Source of the DNA: Bactericera cockerelli
Lineage: Eukaryota > Arthropoda > Insecta > Hemiptera > Triozidae
Direction: 5' to 3'
Assembly (NCBI GenBank): GCA_024516035.1
Contig: CM044957.1
Span: forward strand, 18,745,224 to 18,809,223
DNA: 64,000 nt
Shown: positions 1 to 10,612 of the stretch, one piece after another
How the letters are laid out: the number at the start of each line of letters is the position of its first letter
Position numbering within the stretch: the stretch's first letter is position 1
The notes under the pieces: generated by a model
The model's input: the letters and a program-made list of their open reading frames with translations, nothing else
Told to the model about the DNA's origin: nothing
Databases searched by the model: none
Position numbers and translations under genes: made by a program

Positions 1-520
1 TTCAATACATAATTATGCAATATGCTGGCTTTTGATTTGAGTCACAATATGTACCTAAATTTCACACTCTTTTAATTGAGGTCGGAAGGCGCGGCCCAGT
101 TTTTATTGTTTACGGAAACTCTTTTCTAGAGAGAAAAAAAAAATGTTTTTAATAATAGCCTTTATAATTGTGATTTCTTATATATTATTCAATAGATACA
201 TACTATTATGCCATAAAAGTGAAAGATAACGACAAGTTTTATATCTTAATATCAATAAACTGTATTCTGGTTGACCGTAATGACATAATACTAATTTATG
301 TTTCCTAACTATAATAAGAACCCACGTGTCAGCGTGATATTAACACGAGAAGGTGAAACGAAATGGAAAGAAATAGATAGGTGGATCCCTAATAAGTGAC
401 GAAATAAAGTATCCTAAAAGAATGCAATGGCAAACCAAAGCAAATAACAGGTTGGTGTTCCACTTCCTGTATTCAGAAAATTTAGTTATAATAATACTAG
501 CTTTTTCCCTTTATTAATAA
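1..520. other. AT-rich DNA, nothing recognised
   Basis: No long open frame, RNA gene or clear repeat was recognised here on either strand. Confidence 0.5.
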
Positions 521-810
521 CTAGCCGTTTGCCCGTGCTTTGCAACGGGACTAAATTTCAAATTTACTAAGGCATGGCCGTACTGCTGGACAGCAATGCC
601 TTTTTGAACTTTTTATAATTTTTCTGGACAAAACGATAGTGGTTTTGGGGGGGTCAATTCTGAGACATTTTTCGCTATCTCTTACCGTTTTGGCTAAACA
701 ACTCCGGACAAACAAACAAACATAGGTAGGTAGGTAGGTAGGTAGGTAGGTAGGTAGGTAGGTAGGTAGGTAGGTAGGTAGTCCTTTTTTCTGTTTTATA
801 TATAGAGATT
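521..810 (+). repeat. RTE-like non-autonomous element, 3' part
   Basis: The segment opens with CTAGCCGTTTGCCCGTGCTT and ends in TATATATAGAGATT. It carries the usual middle phrases of insect RTE-derived short elements: an aaggcatggccg block, a run of G followed by gtcaattctgaga, and a run of caaacaaacaaa. A TAGG tetranucleotide array lies inside it. Assignment to the RTE group rests on this resemblance; no reverse transcriptase frame is present. Confidence 0.55.
723..781. repeat. (TAGG)n microsatellite
   Basis: About 14 uninterrupted TAGG units, nested near the 3' end of the RTE-like fragment. Such a site is likely to vary in length between individuals. Confidence 0.95.
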
Positions 811-1022
811 ATACTAGCTGATGTCCTCCTTGAAAATGGTAATAAATATTTAAATTTTGATAATTTTCTAGGTAGTTTGACGGTGGTTTACTGGAGGGTC
901 AACTCTCATAAAAAATTCAATATCTGTTACCGTTTGGGCTGTGGTATTGTAAACTGACAACCCCTAAGAGGACATAGTCAGCCAGTTAGACACGCACAGA
1001 TTTGAGTTTTGTAAATAGAGAT
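811..1022 (+). repeat. Second RTE-like fragment, abutting the first
   Basis: It begins ATACTAGCTGATGTCC directly after the AGAGATT end of the preceding fragment and ends in GTAAATAGAGATT. It shares the same internal order: a gtttgacggtggttt block, a gagggtcaactctcat block, then accgtttgggctgtgg. The end-to-start arrangement in the same orientation suggests a tandem insertion or nested targeting. Confidence 0.5.
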
Positions 1023-1670
1023 TACCATTATAATTATGTTGAAATACCTATTTGTTAGATACCCTTGTTATAACATCAATATGGTGATGATTAGGTGTCT
1101 AAACGATATATCAGGTTTAATCAAATGCCCACATTGGCCACGCATTGTGTTTAGTTGCAATAGAGAATAGGTAATTAATTTATTGAACGATGTTCTAGTT
1201 TATAAAAATACCCACTCAGTATAATATCATTCGTGCAGAGTTGTGTGTGTTGGGAGTGTAGCTACATACCAAGAAAATGATCATGATAACCAAATTTGTA
1301 TTATGATTATTATTATGTATGGAAATAATTACTAACTCAAAATAAGGTAAAGAATGGATTATTTTATAATTATATTATTGAATTTTATAGTTTATTTTAC
1401 TTTCAAGTGTCTTTTAATTTATTCTTTTATATTGAATACAGAAGAGTTTCTGTTAACGATTCTATCTAAAAGCTCTCACTTAACAGTCATGCAGGTCGTT
1501 GGTTTATTTCACATCAAGCGTACATATTAATTCACCATGAGAGCGCAACAGATGACAGGAGAAAACTTGTTCGCCACAAAATAAGTAATTACCCGTTCCG
1601 CAGAATACCACAAAGGATCATAGGTATCCATCAAAAATCAAAATGTACCATAAACGTCTATTTAATTTAG
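1023..1670. other. AT-rich DNA, nothing recognised
   Basis: No coding, RNA or repeat structure was recognised. Confidence 0.45.
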
Positions 1671-1794
1671 AAAGAAAAAACGCCGTCAAAGGAACAGACA
1701 GGCCGCATGGCTCATACGAGACGCACAGAGTCGCGTGGAACTGACACAGCAGGGACTCTCACCCGTGCGACCCAGCATCCAGCGCGCAACGTGA
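1671..1794 (+). CDS. Doubtful terminal exon candidate, ~41 codons
   Basis: An AG acceptor-like site (TTTAATTTAG at 1661-1670) is followed by an open frame of about 41 codons ending in TGA at 1792-1794. Base composition from 1681 on is clearly richer in G and C than the neighbourhood. The predicted peptide is basic and low in simple repeats (for example RNRQAAWLIRDAQSRVEL), unlike the shadow frames nearby. I do not recognise a family. No polyadenylation signal is obvious just downstream, and the upstream part of any such gene was not found. It could equally be a fragment of an old transposon or chance. Confidence 0.22.
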
Positions 1795-3934
1795 AAACAT
1801 ATAAAAAACGAGAGATACTTTGGTTATCATTTCTTCGGAAAAATAATCTTTTGAACGGCGGCGAGGTCGAATTTTTGCCACACTTGACATTTCATGTAAC
1901 ATTCCATTGGGACTTTTCAGTTTAATATTGAGTAGGTCGTTCCACAGACATCCAAATAAGAGTGGTATCCAAATCCAAATATAGGAAAGTGATTTGACCT
2001 TCATCATCGGTCTATCCAATCCTCCACTGATACCAATTTCCATTTATGTCTGAAAACCTCAGGACTGGTAGCTTTTTTGGATTAAACAGTTTCTAGCGCT
2101 GAGGCAGGGTAGTGCGTAAGGAATGTCGCGCTTCCACGACTTTTTGTTTTTTCGACAGAGTACCTTGAGACTCCAGAATGGTTCTTCTGCTACACACTGT
2201 GTAATGGGCGCCTACTATTATTCATCTCATCTCTTTATTCAATCATGTTTGTGTGCTTTGGGTTCTCGTTTCATTTTAAATCAATTTCAGACATAAAATC
2301 CTTTTCTCAAGTCTTGTAGACTCTATCGAGTTGACTAATATTTTCTCCTTCTTCTGTTTGGTCCAATTTTTGAACAAGCCATTATTTTCTGACTGGGTGG
2401 ACTCTTTTTTCTTGACCAACTCTAACAGTATCTACCAGAATAATAATTAAATTGTTGGTAATTCTGTGATACCTATACTCACAATCACAAATAGATAATT
2501 TATACACTGAGTGCTCACCCATGCACTTACATAATTCTTACAAAAAATACAAATGTACATCCACATAGCGGTTACCTGCAAAAAATAATTTCATAACACG
2601 TCACCCGAAAAAGAAAATGGAGCTCCAAAATAAATGAAAATCTGAACTTATTGGGAAATAACACATTTTATCAGATTGGAAAAAAGCAAGGGGAAGGTCA
2701 AACCTGTCAGTGATAAAAAATTAAGCAATAAATAACATTGTTCCCCAGAGAGCCTTGAGGTATTTATTTATTTTATAGACATGAGATGTATTTGACCTGA
2801 ACCTGAACAGGCTGAACAACGAACATGAACAGTCTGCGTATATTTTAATTATATTCGAGTTAGCTCCTTTTGTCGTATCAGAAAATGCAAACAATTAATC
2901 GGTAAATTCTTACCATGTTCTTACTCGTAAGTTGAAGATCACATCAGTATTTTGCAAAATTTGAAGTCTAATAAAGTAATTTGTACCTACACATCAAAGA
3001 CATTCAGATCAAGAAATCAATAGCAATCAACTATTTTGTTTTGCTCACTCCTTCACTTTCTTCTCAAAAGTAATTAACTATCAACAGGAACCATAAATAC
3101 AACAAATTTTTTGCAAATTTTGGGCTTCACAGATGAAATACGGTGGAATTGAGCATTTTAATTTGACTTTTTTGGCATAACTACTGGGTTGTGAAATTTT
3201 ATGATTGGCAAACAATTTACAATCTCTTCCGAGCAAAACTCGAAAAAATTGTTGAATATTTTTGTTTAAGAAAGCATATTAAAGATATTCTGAGTTCTTA
3301 GAAGACCTAGCATGATATACCCCATGTATACATATTATATTCTTATGTACCTAAATAAAACTTGAATAAATTTGTTTAACAATAATTAAATGTTAATTAA
3401 CAATCCCTGAACAATATCCCCCAATGTTTCATAAACTTCCTGTTGACTGGGCTAAACATAAATATAAATGAAAATTCCAAAACGGTTCCATAGAATAGTT
3501 TGTAATATTTGAGGGTGATTCATTCCCTTTGCTGTATTAAAAGCTAAATCTCATACTGGGAAAATACATGCCATTATACTATTGAGGGAATGTTTGCACT
3601 ATCAAGTAAAGAATCCTGGCGCCTTTGAAAAGGGCTCAATGTGACACCGTTTGTGATATTCACAGTTTCATGTCCAAAGCTCCATGAATAAAATACCACA
3701 CCCTCAATTCATTCGCATTCTTCCATTTATTTCTGTGCCAGCTTTATTCGGGAAAATTTCTGTATATTTATGTACCTATATTTGTCCTAAAATTCTAAGG
3801 GTGATATGAATAATCCACACTTTGTACATGAAATTAATCACTAGCCCTTCAGTGAGTTCTCAATTGCCCCATTAAAATAATACAGAATGCTAAGACAGTT
3901 TTGAGAAACTCAGAAGCTAAGAGGTGGTATAGGA
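1795..3934. other. AT-rich DNA, nothing recognised
   Basis: Only short chance frames are present. No repeat ends, RNA genes or convincing exons were seen in this stretch. Confidence 0.45.
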
Positions 3935-4256
3935 CTTCTTCTTCTTTTAATCTTTCTTATTCCGCTCAAGCAGGGTCGACGTTTTTCAACCTCATATTTG
4001 AGGTTGGTTGGTTTTAGCACATTTACCCTTCCTAACGCCAAGGATTCTATTTGATTTAACATTCTTGTTTAGGACGGGCGTTTTACACTCCATTCGCTGG
4101 GAATCGTACCAGCTAACCACATTAACATCACCCAGCCTGTGTAGGGCCAGAAGTGACAGCCTCATATGTACGGAAGGAACAGGAAAAGTCTGCTCAGATC
4201 GGGGATATCTGGACTACGGGCAGTAGTCAAAACCGTTACGCCACGGAGGCTGGCCG
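3935..4256 (-). mobile_element. tRNA-headed SINE (family 4), near full length
   Basis: Read on the minus strand, the right end begins with a tRNA-like head (CCTCCGTGGCGTAACGG, like a polymerase III A box). A body follows with cacaggctgggtgatg, gctggtacgattccc and ccctgcttgagcgg. The same body occurs in the opposite orientation at 5367-5560. SINEs of this kind are copied by LINE machinery. No clear target duplication was found, so the exact ends are approximate. Confidence 0.6.
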
Positions 4257-4483
4257 TATACCTATTTATTTCACCTTGACACATCTGGTCTTTAAAGCTA
4301 TTTTGTTCCAATGATAATACTCGCAATATCTGTAATCAGTACTACCTAATCTTAATTTCAAGTGCTCCTTTTTCTTAACAATTGTTCTAAAAAATATTCG
4401 ATATTTATGTAATGCTGGGATTTTAGACATTTGACACGAGATCCTGTATGTACACAAAGATAGTTAAGACCATACTTTTTTTA

Positions 4484-4514
<31 letters not shown>

Positions 4515-5350
4515 GCAGATGCAGAATTAATGCAGTTAAAATTGCAATTTTAACTGCATTATTTCATGGGCATATAAATGTAACTTCAACCCTGACAAGT
4601 CAAACATAAAGGAAATACTTTCCACACATCCGCATAATAGGGATTTCAAAAAAATAAGTCACATAATGTTGATACTTACACTATTAAATAATGCATAGCT
4701 GATTAAAATAAACAGATTTCCAATGTTGGTCTTACAAATATTGGTCTTACAGTTTATCGTAACGACAATCTCTACTGAAAACACCTGGCAAACCAAGAAG
4801 TTGTTGAATATTTCTAAATAGAAAAGCTCGAAAAAAGATCAATTCTTTTCTTTCTTTTTTCAGTAAATTTCATCCACCTCACTCCCAACCTCTTTGTCCT
4901 CTTCCCATTACTCCTCTCTAGATTTATTCTTCACGTCCGGTTCCATTCTATTTTCTCTCCATTTTTGTACATTCAATTTTATCCTAGCCTTTTTTCCTTA
5001 TTGAACACTTCGTTTTTTCTTCCCTTATTAATCATTTCTCACTCCTTTTCCCTCACTGGAAGAAGAATTTCTAAACATTTTCCTTCAGGATTAAAATAAT
5101 CTTTCCCAGAAATACTTTACAGGTCTGTCTCAATTTCCGTTTCTTTCTTTCCTTAATTCGTTTTACTTCTTTAGATATATTTCTTTCTTCAATAGCTATA
5201 ATTTTTTCGTGATTTATAACAGGAGTGACCGGTTTTGTTTGAAAGGGAAAAAATATATTTTAAAAGTTAGGGTAATTGACGTTATTGTGATGTGAGTCAC
5301 AAAGCTTTCTATTTTTTTCGGGAGTTCTAATAAGGTCATTTTCATCAAAT
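4257..5350. other. Intervening DNA with poly-T and a pyrimidine-rich stretch
   Basis: It contains a T run of about 26 at 4489-4514, a 32-bp perfect palindrome just after it, and a pyrimidine-rich stretch from roughly 4845 to 5200. No gene was recognised. Confidence 0.5.
4529..4560. repeat. 32-bp perfect palindrome
   Basis: AATGCAGTTAAAATTG is followed directly by its exact reverse complement, with no loop. It lies 14 bp past a long T run. It could extrude as a small cruciform, but no function is implied. Confidence 0.85.
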
Positions 5351-5576
5351 ATAACTCATAACTGGTCTTTCCGGCCTTACCCAGGCTGGGTGAGGTCAAT
5401 GTGGGTAGCTGGTACGATTCCAAGCGAATGGACGGTCAAACCCTCGTCCTAATCCAGGACGTTAAATTATAAAATATCGTTGGCCAAAACCAATCAACCT
5501 CAACCATGAGGTTGAACAACATTGACCCTGCTTGAGCGGGATAAGACAGAGTAAAAGAAGATAACTCATAACTGGT
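5351..5576 (+). mobile_element. 5'-truncated SINE (family 4) with 16-bp target duplication
   Basis: The element body at 5367-5560 matches the body of the SINE at 3935-4256 in opposite orientation (gctggtacgattcc, catgaggttgaacaac, ccctgcttgagcgg). It is flanked by perfect 16-bp direct repeats, ATAACTCATAACTGGT, at 5351-5366 and 5561-5576. Such repeats are the mark of target-primed reverse transcription. The tRNA-like head is missing, as expected from 5' truncation. Confidence 0.82.
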
Positions 5577-6942
5577 AAGTAGTGGTAAGTGCTATAGCTA
5601 GTGTAGGTATGGATGGTTGAACTCCCTAATAAGCTTTATGTCCTTTGCTAATAAATCTCAATCTATTTTTTATTTATTATAGACTGGTTGGAGTTCCACA
5701 ATATAAGCACCAATTATCACACCGACATCTGTTTGGATGTATTGTGACCATAAAATCTCAATCTAAATATTGTAACATAATATTAAAAATAATGAATAAT
5801 CTATTCCATTCCATTCCAAATCTCAATTTAGAGTTAGTAAATGTAGATGGACGCTTTGATTAAGAAAAACTGCAATGTGGAATAAAAACCTTGTCAACAA
5901 TGTGCAGATATACAAAAGACTTATGGCAAATGACATGAAAAGAGCGCTCAAAAGAACTTTAATTGGATTTTTTGAGGAAAATCTTTTTTGTTCTCTTTGA
6001 AACTTGATGATAAAAAATATCAATAGGTATAATAATTTGCATTGCATAAATTTATGCTATCTTCTTTATAAAACATTAAATCATATTATAATTACTTTTT
6101 TTATGGCGACCAAGTGTCCATGTAACTACATAAGGTGTAACATATGAATTTGCTATTTCATAAAATTTGGGCAATAAATAGTTATTTATTCAATATATGT
6201 TATTATAAAATAAATATTTCGTTGAATGCATCAACGGGGGCCATGATTCCTTCCACACATGCCCCTCTGTACAGCCATCGAAATACTTTGGTACAAATAA
6301 TCTTTGGCCCTGCTATCTCCAGATGTTTCAATCAGTTTGTTTCCAAGATGGTCAATTTTTTTGTGAAAGTGAAAGTGCCTCCCTCACCTCGACAGTTGAT
6401 GATGAAAAGGTATCTCTTCCCTTCTATTGAAATTCCTGCCCATAATAATTATGCAGGGACTATCCCAAAAACTAACTCTTAATCTTATAAAAGTAATCGC
6501 TTATTTGTTATTGCATATCAATATTTTGTATTCTTAATTTGGTTACAATTGTTTGTAAGGGATACCTTCCGGTGCACTCTTGTTGACCCAGCACCTAAAT
6601 AGGAAGTATTGTGTCACTTCTCGCCCATCAGAGGGGAGGTATACTACGAGATGGGTAAACTCATAAAAAAGGCTGTGAAACAGTCATATTTTTTTATTTT
6701 TTTTATAAATATTTCAATATATTTCCTTGAATTAGTACGTTTCGTAGTTGATTTAGTTTTCTTTTCTTTTTAAAGGCAATTCACTTTATTAAGTACGTAC
6801 ACATATGTACATCAATTCTTTTCAAAATCCATTGGATTTTTTCCTGTCCTAAACATTTTGACCTAAGTGTGGAAAATACTAGTCAATTCGAGTCGCATTA
6901 TCAGTGGACTAAAATTGGGCAGATGGAGCAGAATAACTCTTC
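5577..6942. other. AT-rich DNA, nothing recognised
   Basis: A 112-codon open frame at 6144-6482 has no recognisable motif and ordinary AT-rich composition. Nothing else stands out. Confidence 0.45.
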
Positions 6943-7128
6943 TTTTAATAAATGAGAACAATTAAAGTAATTTTTACTAACTTCACTTTTGTAATAATTT
7001 ATTGGTTTTTTTAAGGAAATAAGACATATTTCCTTAAGGAAATAAGACATATTTCCTTAAATAAACCAATAAATTATTACAAAAGTGAAGTTAGTAAAAA
7101 TTACTTTAATTGTTCTCATTTATTAAAA
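6943..7128. repeat. 186-bp near-perfect palindrome
   Basis: The left arm from 6943 (TTTTAATAAATGAGAACA) and the right arm ending at 7128 are reverse complements over about 78 bases, with a single mismatch near the centre. The centre holds two tandem copies of a block containing AAGGAAATAAGACATATTTC, which itself is partly self-complementary. It has no coding content. It could be a short foldback element or the product of a local inverted duplication. Confidence 0.9.
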
Positions 7129-7642
7129 TGGACCTTCACAAAATTACTGAGTCATCCATCCAGACACTTCTTTTCTTATTTTGCCAAAATTATATTGGAC
7201 CTCGAACAGAATTGATTTTAAATTTTGCAAGCATAGCCGTTTTCTTCTATAATTTTTTTGTAGAGAAAAGAAGAAGGAGGTGTGGGCGAGACGAAGAAAA
7301 TGTCCTGCAGTTGTAGAGCACCACATGGAAGATAATAATAAGAGTGGAAGAAAGAGCACAGGAAAATAACACTGAATGGCTTGTCAGCTTGGGTAATACT
7401 AGTAGCAACATCTAGTGGAGCAATATTGAAACGTTTGAAAACTATTTTATATTTTAAAAGGGCTCCATACAAATCCACTAGAGCGCACCAACTAATACTC
7501 TGCATGAAAAAGTACCTAAAGGGTTTCAATTAGGTTAAGGCATGGTTTTTAATTTAGGTTATGACTAGGGCACTAGGGTAATGTGACTATTTTGCAGTTC
7601 ATTTCAATCAACGGTAATCAGTAATCACCAATCATGTAATAA
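7129..7642. other. No gene recognised
   Basis: A few overlapping short frames on both strands have no recognisable product. Confidence 0.4.
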
Positions 7643-7650
7643 ATTTCTAA

Positions 7651-9329
7651 TAGGGTCGAGGCACCCCTATGGGACATACCCCCCCTATGGGACAGTAGCG
7701 ATTGAAATTGAAATATTTCGGTCTGAGGTGCAATGATTTGTGCATGACTCAATATTTGGATTATTCATATTCTTTCCTTTTCGCAACAACTAATTAGGCG
7801 TTGCTGAGATATCATGGAAGAAGGATATGATTTTTTGAAAAAAAAGTTTGTGTAAAGTATAAATTTCTTAACTTTTTTCTTAAGGATTACTATTTTTTGT
7901 TTTATGTTTTGTGACTTTTCCATAAAGTGTTTTTCAAGTTTTATGTGTGTATAGTGTTCCGAAGAGTGCTAGAAATTCAGTTGTTAACTTCAATTTACCC
8001 TAACTTGAGTAGATCTTTGAAAAACTAGATGTCCATTAGGGGGCTCCATGAAATAGCCTTTCCTCCCCTATGGGACAGTTGTCCCATAGGGGGCGAATGT
8101 CATTTTTGTGGTGTTTCCCTTATGGGACACCTGGTTTTAATTGATCTCAGATCTTTTCTATTTGTTGTTATGGGTTTATTCCTTTTTCTAGACATAGGTA
8201 AAACATTTTCTTACCTATTAAAACATTTAAATAATATTAAATAAGCTATCAAGGGAAATTGGGAGTGATGGCTTCCCAAAAGCAGTTAAAAATAATGTCA
8301 AGCACGCATTTTTTTAAAAAAAATTTTTAATATTAATGTCTCATGCGTTTTCATAATTATTTATATATTTGCATGATGGTTAGAGTGTGTACTATCGTAT
8401 AAGAATTTTAAATTTCTTCCAACATGGACAGATCCTTCAAAAGTTGAGTGTCCGATAGGGGGCTCCATGAAAATTGCCTTTCACCCCCTATAGGACAGTT
8501 GTCCCATAGAGGGTGACTTTAATTTTCATGGCGTTCCCCCTATCGGACACCTAATAGTTCTATTTCATCTTAGATCTTTTCTATTTGTTTTTCTGGGTTA
8601 TTTCTTTATACCAGACATAGAATATTAACTTAGCTAACAATTTTTAAGGCTTAATACATTAGTTACTTTAGTATTTTGGGTACATTATTATTCTTTTAGA
8701 CTACCTATCATCATAATATTATATAATGTACCTAAGTGCAAACTTTACTATAGTAGGTATTATTTATTGAATGATGGTTCGAGCCTCCCGCATGCTAATA
8801 AGTAGGTGTATTACGCTTTCATTATTTCATAATAACTGTACTTCAGTATGGGTATTATTAATCAATTGCTCTATTTTAAGAATCACTTTTACTTTTTATT
8901 GCCAGGTACCTACCTACATTTTTTACGAAATATCGAGAAATAAATACATATTTCTGATTTTTATTATTGATCTGCTGTTTGTATTGACTTTATTGTCATT
9001 TAAAACCTAGCTGGTAGTTTAAAAGTTCGTATAACGTAAGAAAATGAACTTTATGGAATAAAAATAGTGTGTCAAATAGGGGGCTCCATGATGTCCCATA
9101 GGTGGGGTAAGGTGTCCCATAGGGGGCGAATCGGCACTTTTTTTAGAAGAGTCTATGTCATGAGTTTGACAATTAACTTACAAAAATACAAAAAATACCC
9201 TGACTTGCACAAGAGAATGGACGGTCGATTGGTATAAAAATCACATTTCTAACCCTTAAATTGCATAAGATATGATTTTTTGAAATTCAAAAAAAGCTTA
9301 AGCGTCCCATAGGGGGTGCCTCGACCCTA
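7651..9329. mobile_element. TA-flanked foldback element with repeated GTCCCATAGGGG motifs
   Basis: The two ends are inverted repeats: GGGTCGAGGCACCCCTATGG at 7653 and its complement ending GGGGGTGCCTCGACCC at 9327. Each is followed or preceded by TA, as for Tc1/mariner-type insertion. The flanking sequence TTTCTAA-TA-TTAGAAATCGG matches an uninterrupted copy at about 25369, which looks like an empty site. Inside are about 14 copies of a GTCCCATAGGGG-like motif in both orientations. Two blocks (8029-8135 and 8447-8552) form nested hairpins. No transposase frame is present, so it would be non-autonomous. Confidence 0.7.
8447..8552. repeat. Nested hairpin module inside the foldback element
   Basis: GTGTCCGATAGGGGGCTCCA and TTCCCCCTATCGGACAC form the outer arms, with gaaaatt and aattttc continuing the pairing. 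A second palindrome, built on ggacagttgtcc, sits at the centre. A diverged sister module lies at 8029-8135. Confidence 0.8.
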
Positions 9330-9424
9330 TTAGAAATCGGAAGTGTTGTGTTCGTTTTTGTAAAAAAAAAAAAAAACATTTTACTGATCCGATTTCAATT
9401 TTCTTCATATTTCTGGACGTTTCA
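9330..9424 (+). repeat. Interspersed repeat fragment (same family as 25366)
   Basis: It contains attagaaatcggaag, tgtgttcgtttttgtaaaa, ccgatttcaatttt and catatttctggacgtttca, in the same order as the copy at about 25373-25470 and a diverged copy at 31905-32000. The family is unclassified. Confidence 0.7.
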
Positions 9425-10612
9425 AGAGTTAGACGGAAGATGGATGAAGAGGAAGAGGGGAGATGGATGAGCAAGAGATGGAAGAATAGGAAGAGTGGGG
9501 ATGGATGAAGAGAAAGAGGGAAGATGGATGAGTTAGAGATGGATGAAGAGGAAGAGGGGAGATGGATGAGTAAGGGATATATGAAGAGAAAGAGGGGAGA
9601 TGGATGAAGAGGAAGAGGGGAGATGGATGAGTAAGGGATGGATGAAGAGGGAGAGAGGAGATGGATGAGTAAGGGATAGATGAAGAGGAAGAGGGAAGAT
9701 GAATGAGTTAGAGATGAATGAAGAGGAAGAGAGAAGATGGATGAGCAAGGGATAAAAGAATAGGAAGAGTGGAGATGGATGAGAAAGGGATGGATGATGA
9801 AGAAGAGGGAAGATGGATGAAGAGGAATAGGGAAGATGAATGAAGAGGAAGAGGGGAGATGGATGAAGAGGAAGAAGGGAGATGGATGAATAGGAAGAGG
9901 GGAGATGGATGAGTAAGGGATAGATGAAGAGGAAGATGAAAGATGAATGAGTTAGAGATGAATGAAGAGGAAGAGAGAAGATGGATGAGCAAGGGATAAA
10001 AGAATAGGAAGAGTGGAGATGGATGAGTAAGGGATGGATGAAGAAGAAGAGGGAAGATGGATGAAGAGGAAGAGGGGAGATGGATGAAGAGGAAGAGGGG
10101 AGATGGATGAAGAGAAAGAGGGGAGATGGATGAATAGGAAGAGGGGAGATGGATGAAGAGGAAGAGGGGTTATGGATGAGTAAGGAATAGATGAAGAGAA
10201 AGAGGGGAGATGGGTGAAGAGAAAGAGGGGAGATGGGTGAAGAGAAAGAGGGGAGATGGATGAGCAAGGGATAGAAGAATAGGAAGAGTGGGGATGGATT
10301 AGTAAGGGACGCATGAAGAGAAAGAAGAGAGATGGATGAGTAAGGGATGCATGAAGAGGAAGAGGGATGTGGATGAGTAGGGGATGGATGAAGAGAAAGA
10401 GGGGAGATGGATGAGTAGGGGATGGATGAAGAGAAAGAGGAGAGATGGATGAGTAAGGGATGCATGAAGAGGAAAAGGGATGTGGATGAGTAGGGGATGG
10501 ATGAAGAGAAAGAGGGGAGATGGATGAGTAGGGGATGGATGAAGAGAAAGAGGAGAGATGGATGAGTTAGAGATGGATGGAGAGGAAGAGGGAAGATGGA
10601 TGAGTAAAAAGA
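9425..10612. repeat. Purine-rich minisatellite, 23- and 38-bp units
   Basis: The array is built from a ~23-bp unit (gatggatgaagaggaagagg plus ggA) and a ~38-bp unit that adds gagtaagggatggat. The two are interspersed, so the array has a mixed higher-order pattern. One strand is almost purely purine. Open frames of up to 310 codons on the minus strand (Ser, Leu, Pro, His, Ile rich) arise because the unit lacks stop triplets. They are not taken as genes. Confidence 0.92.
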
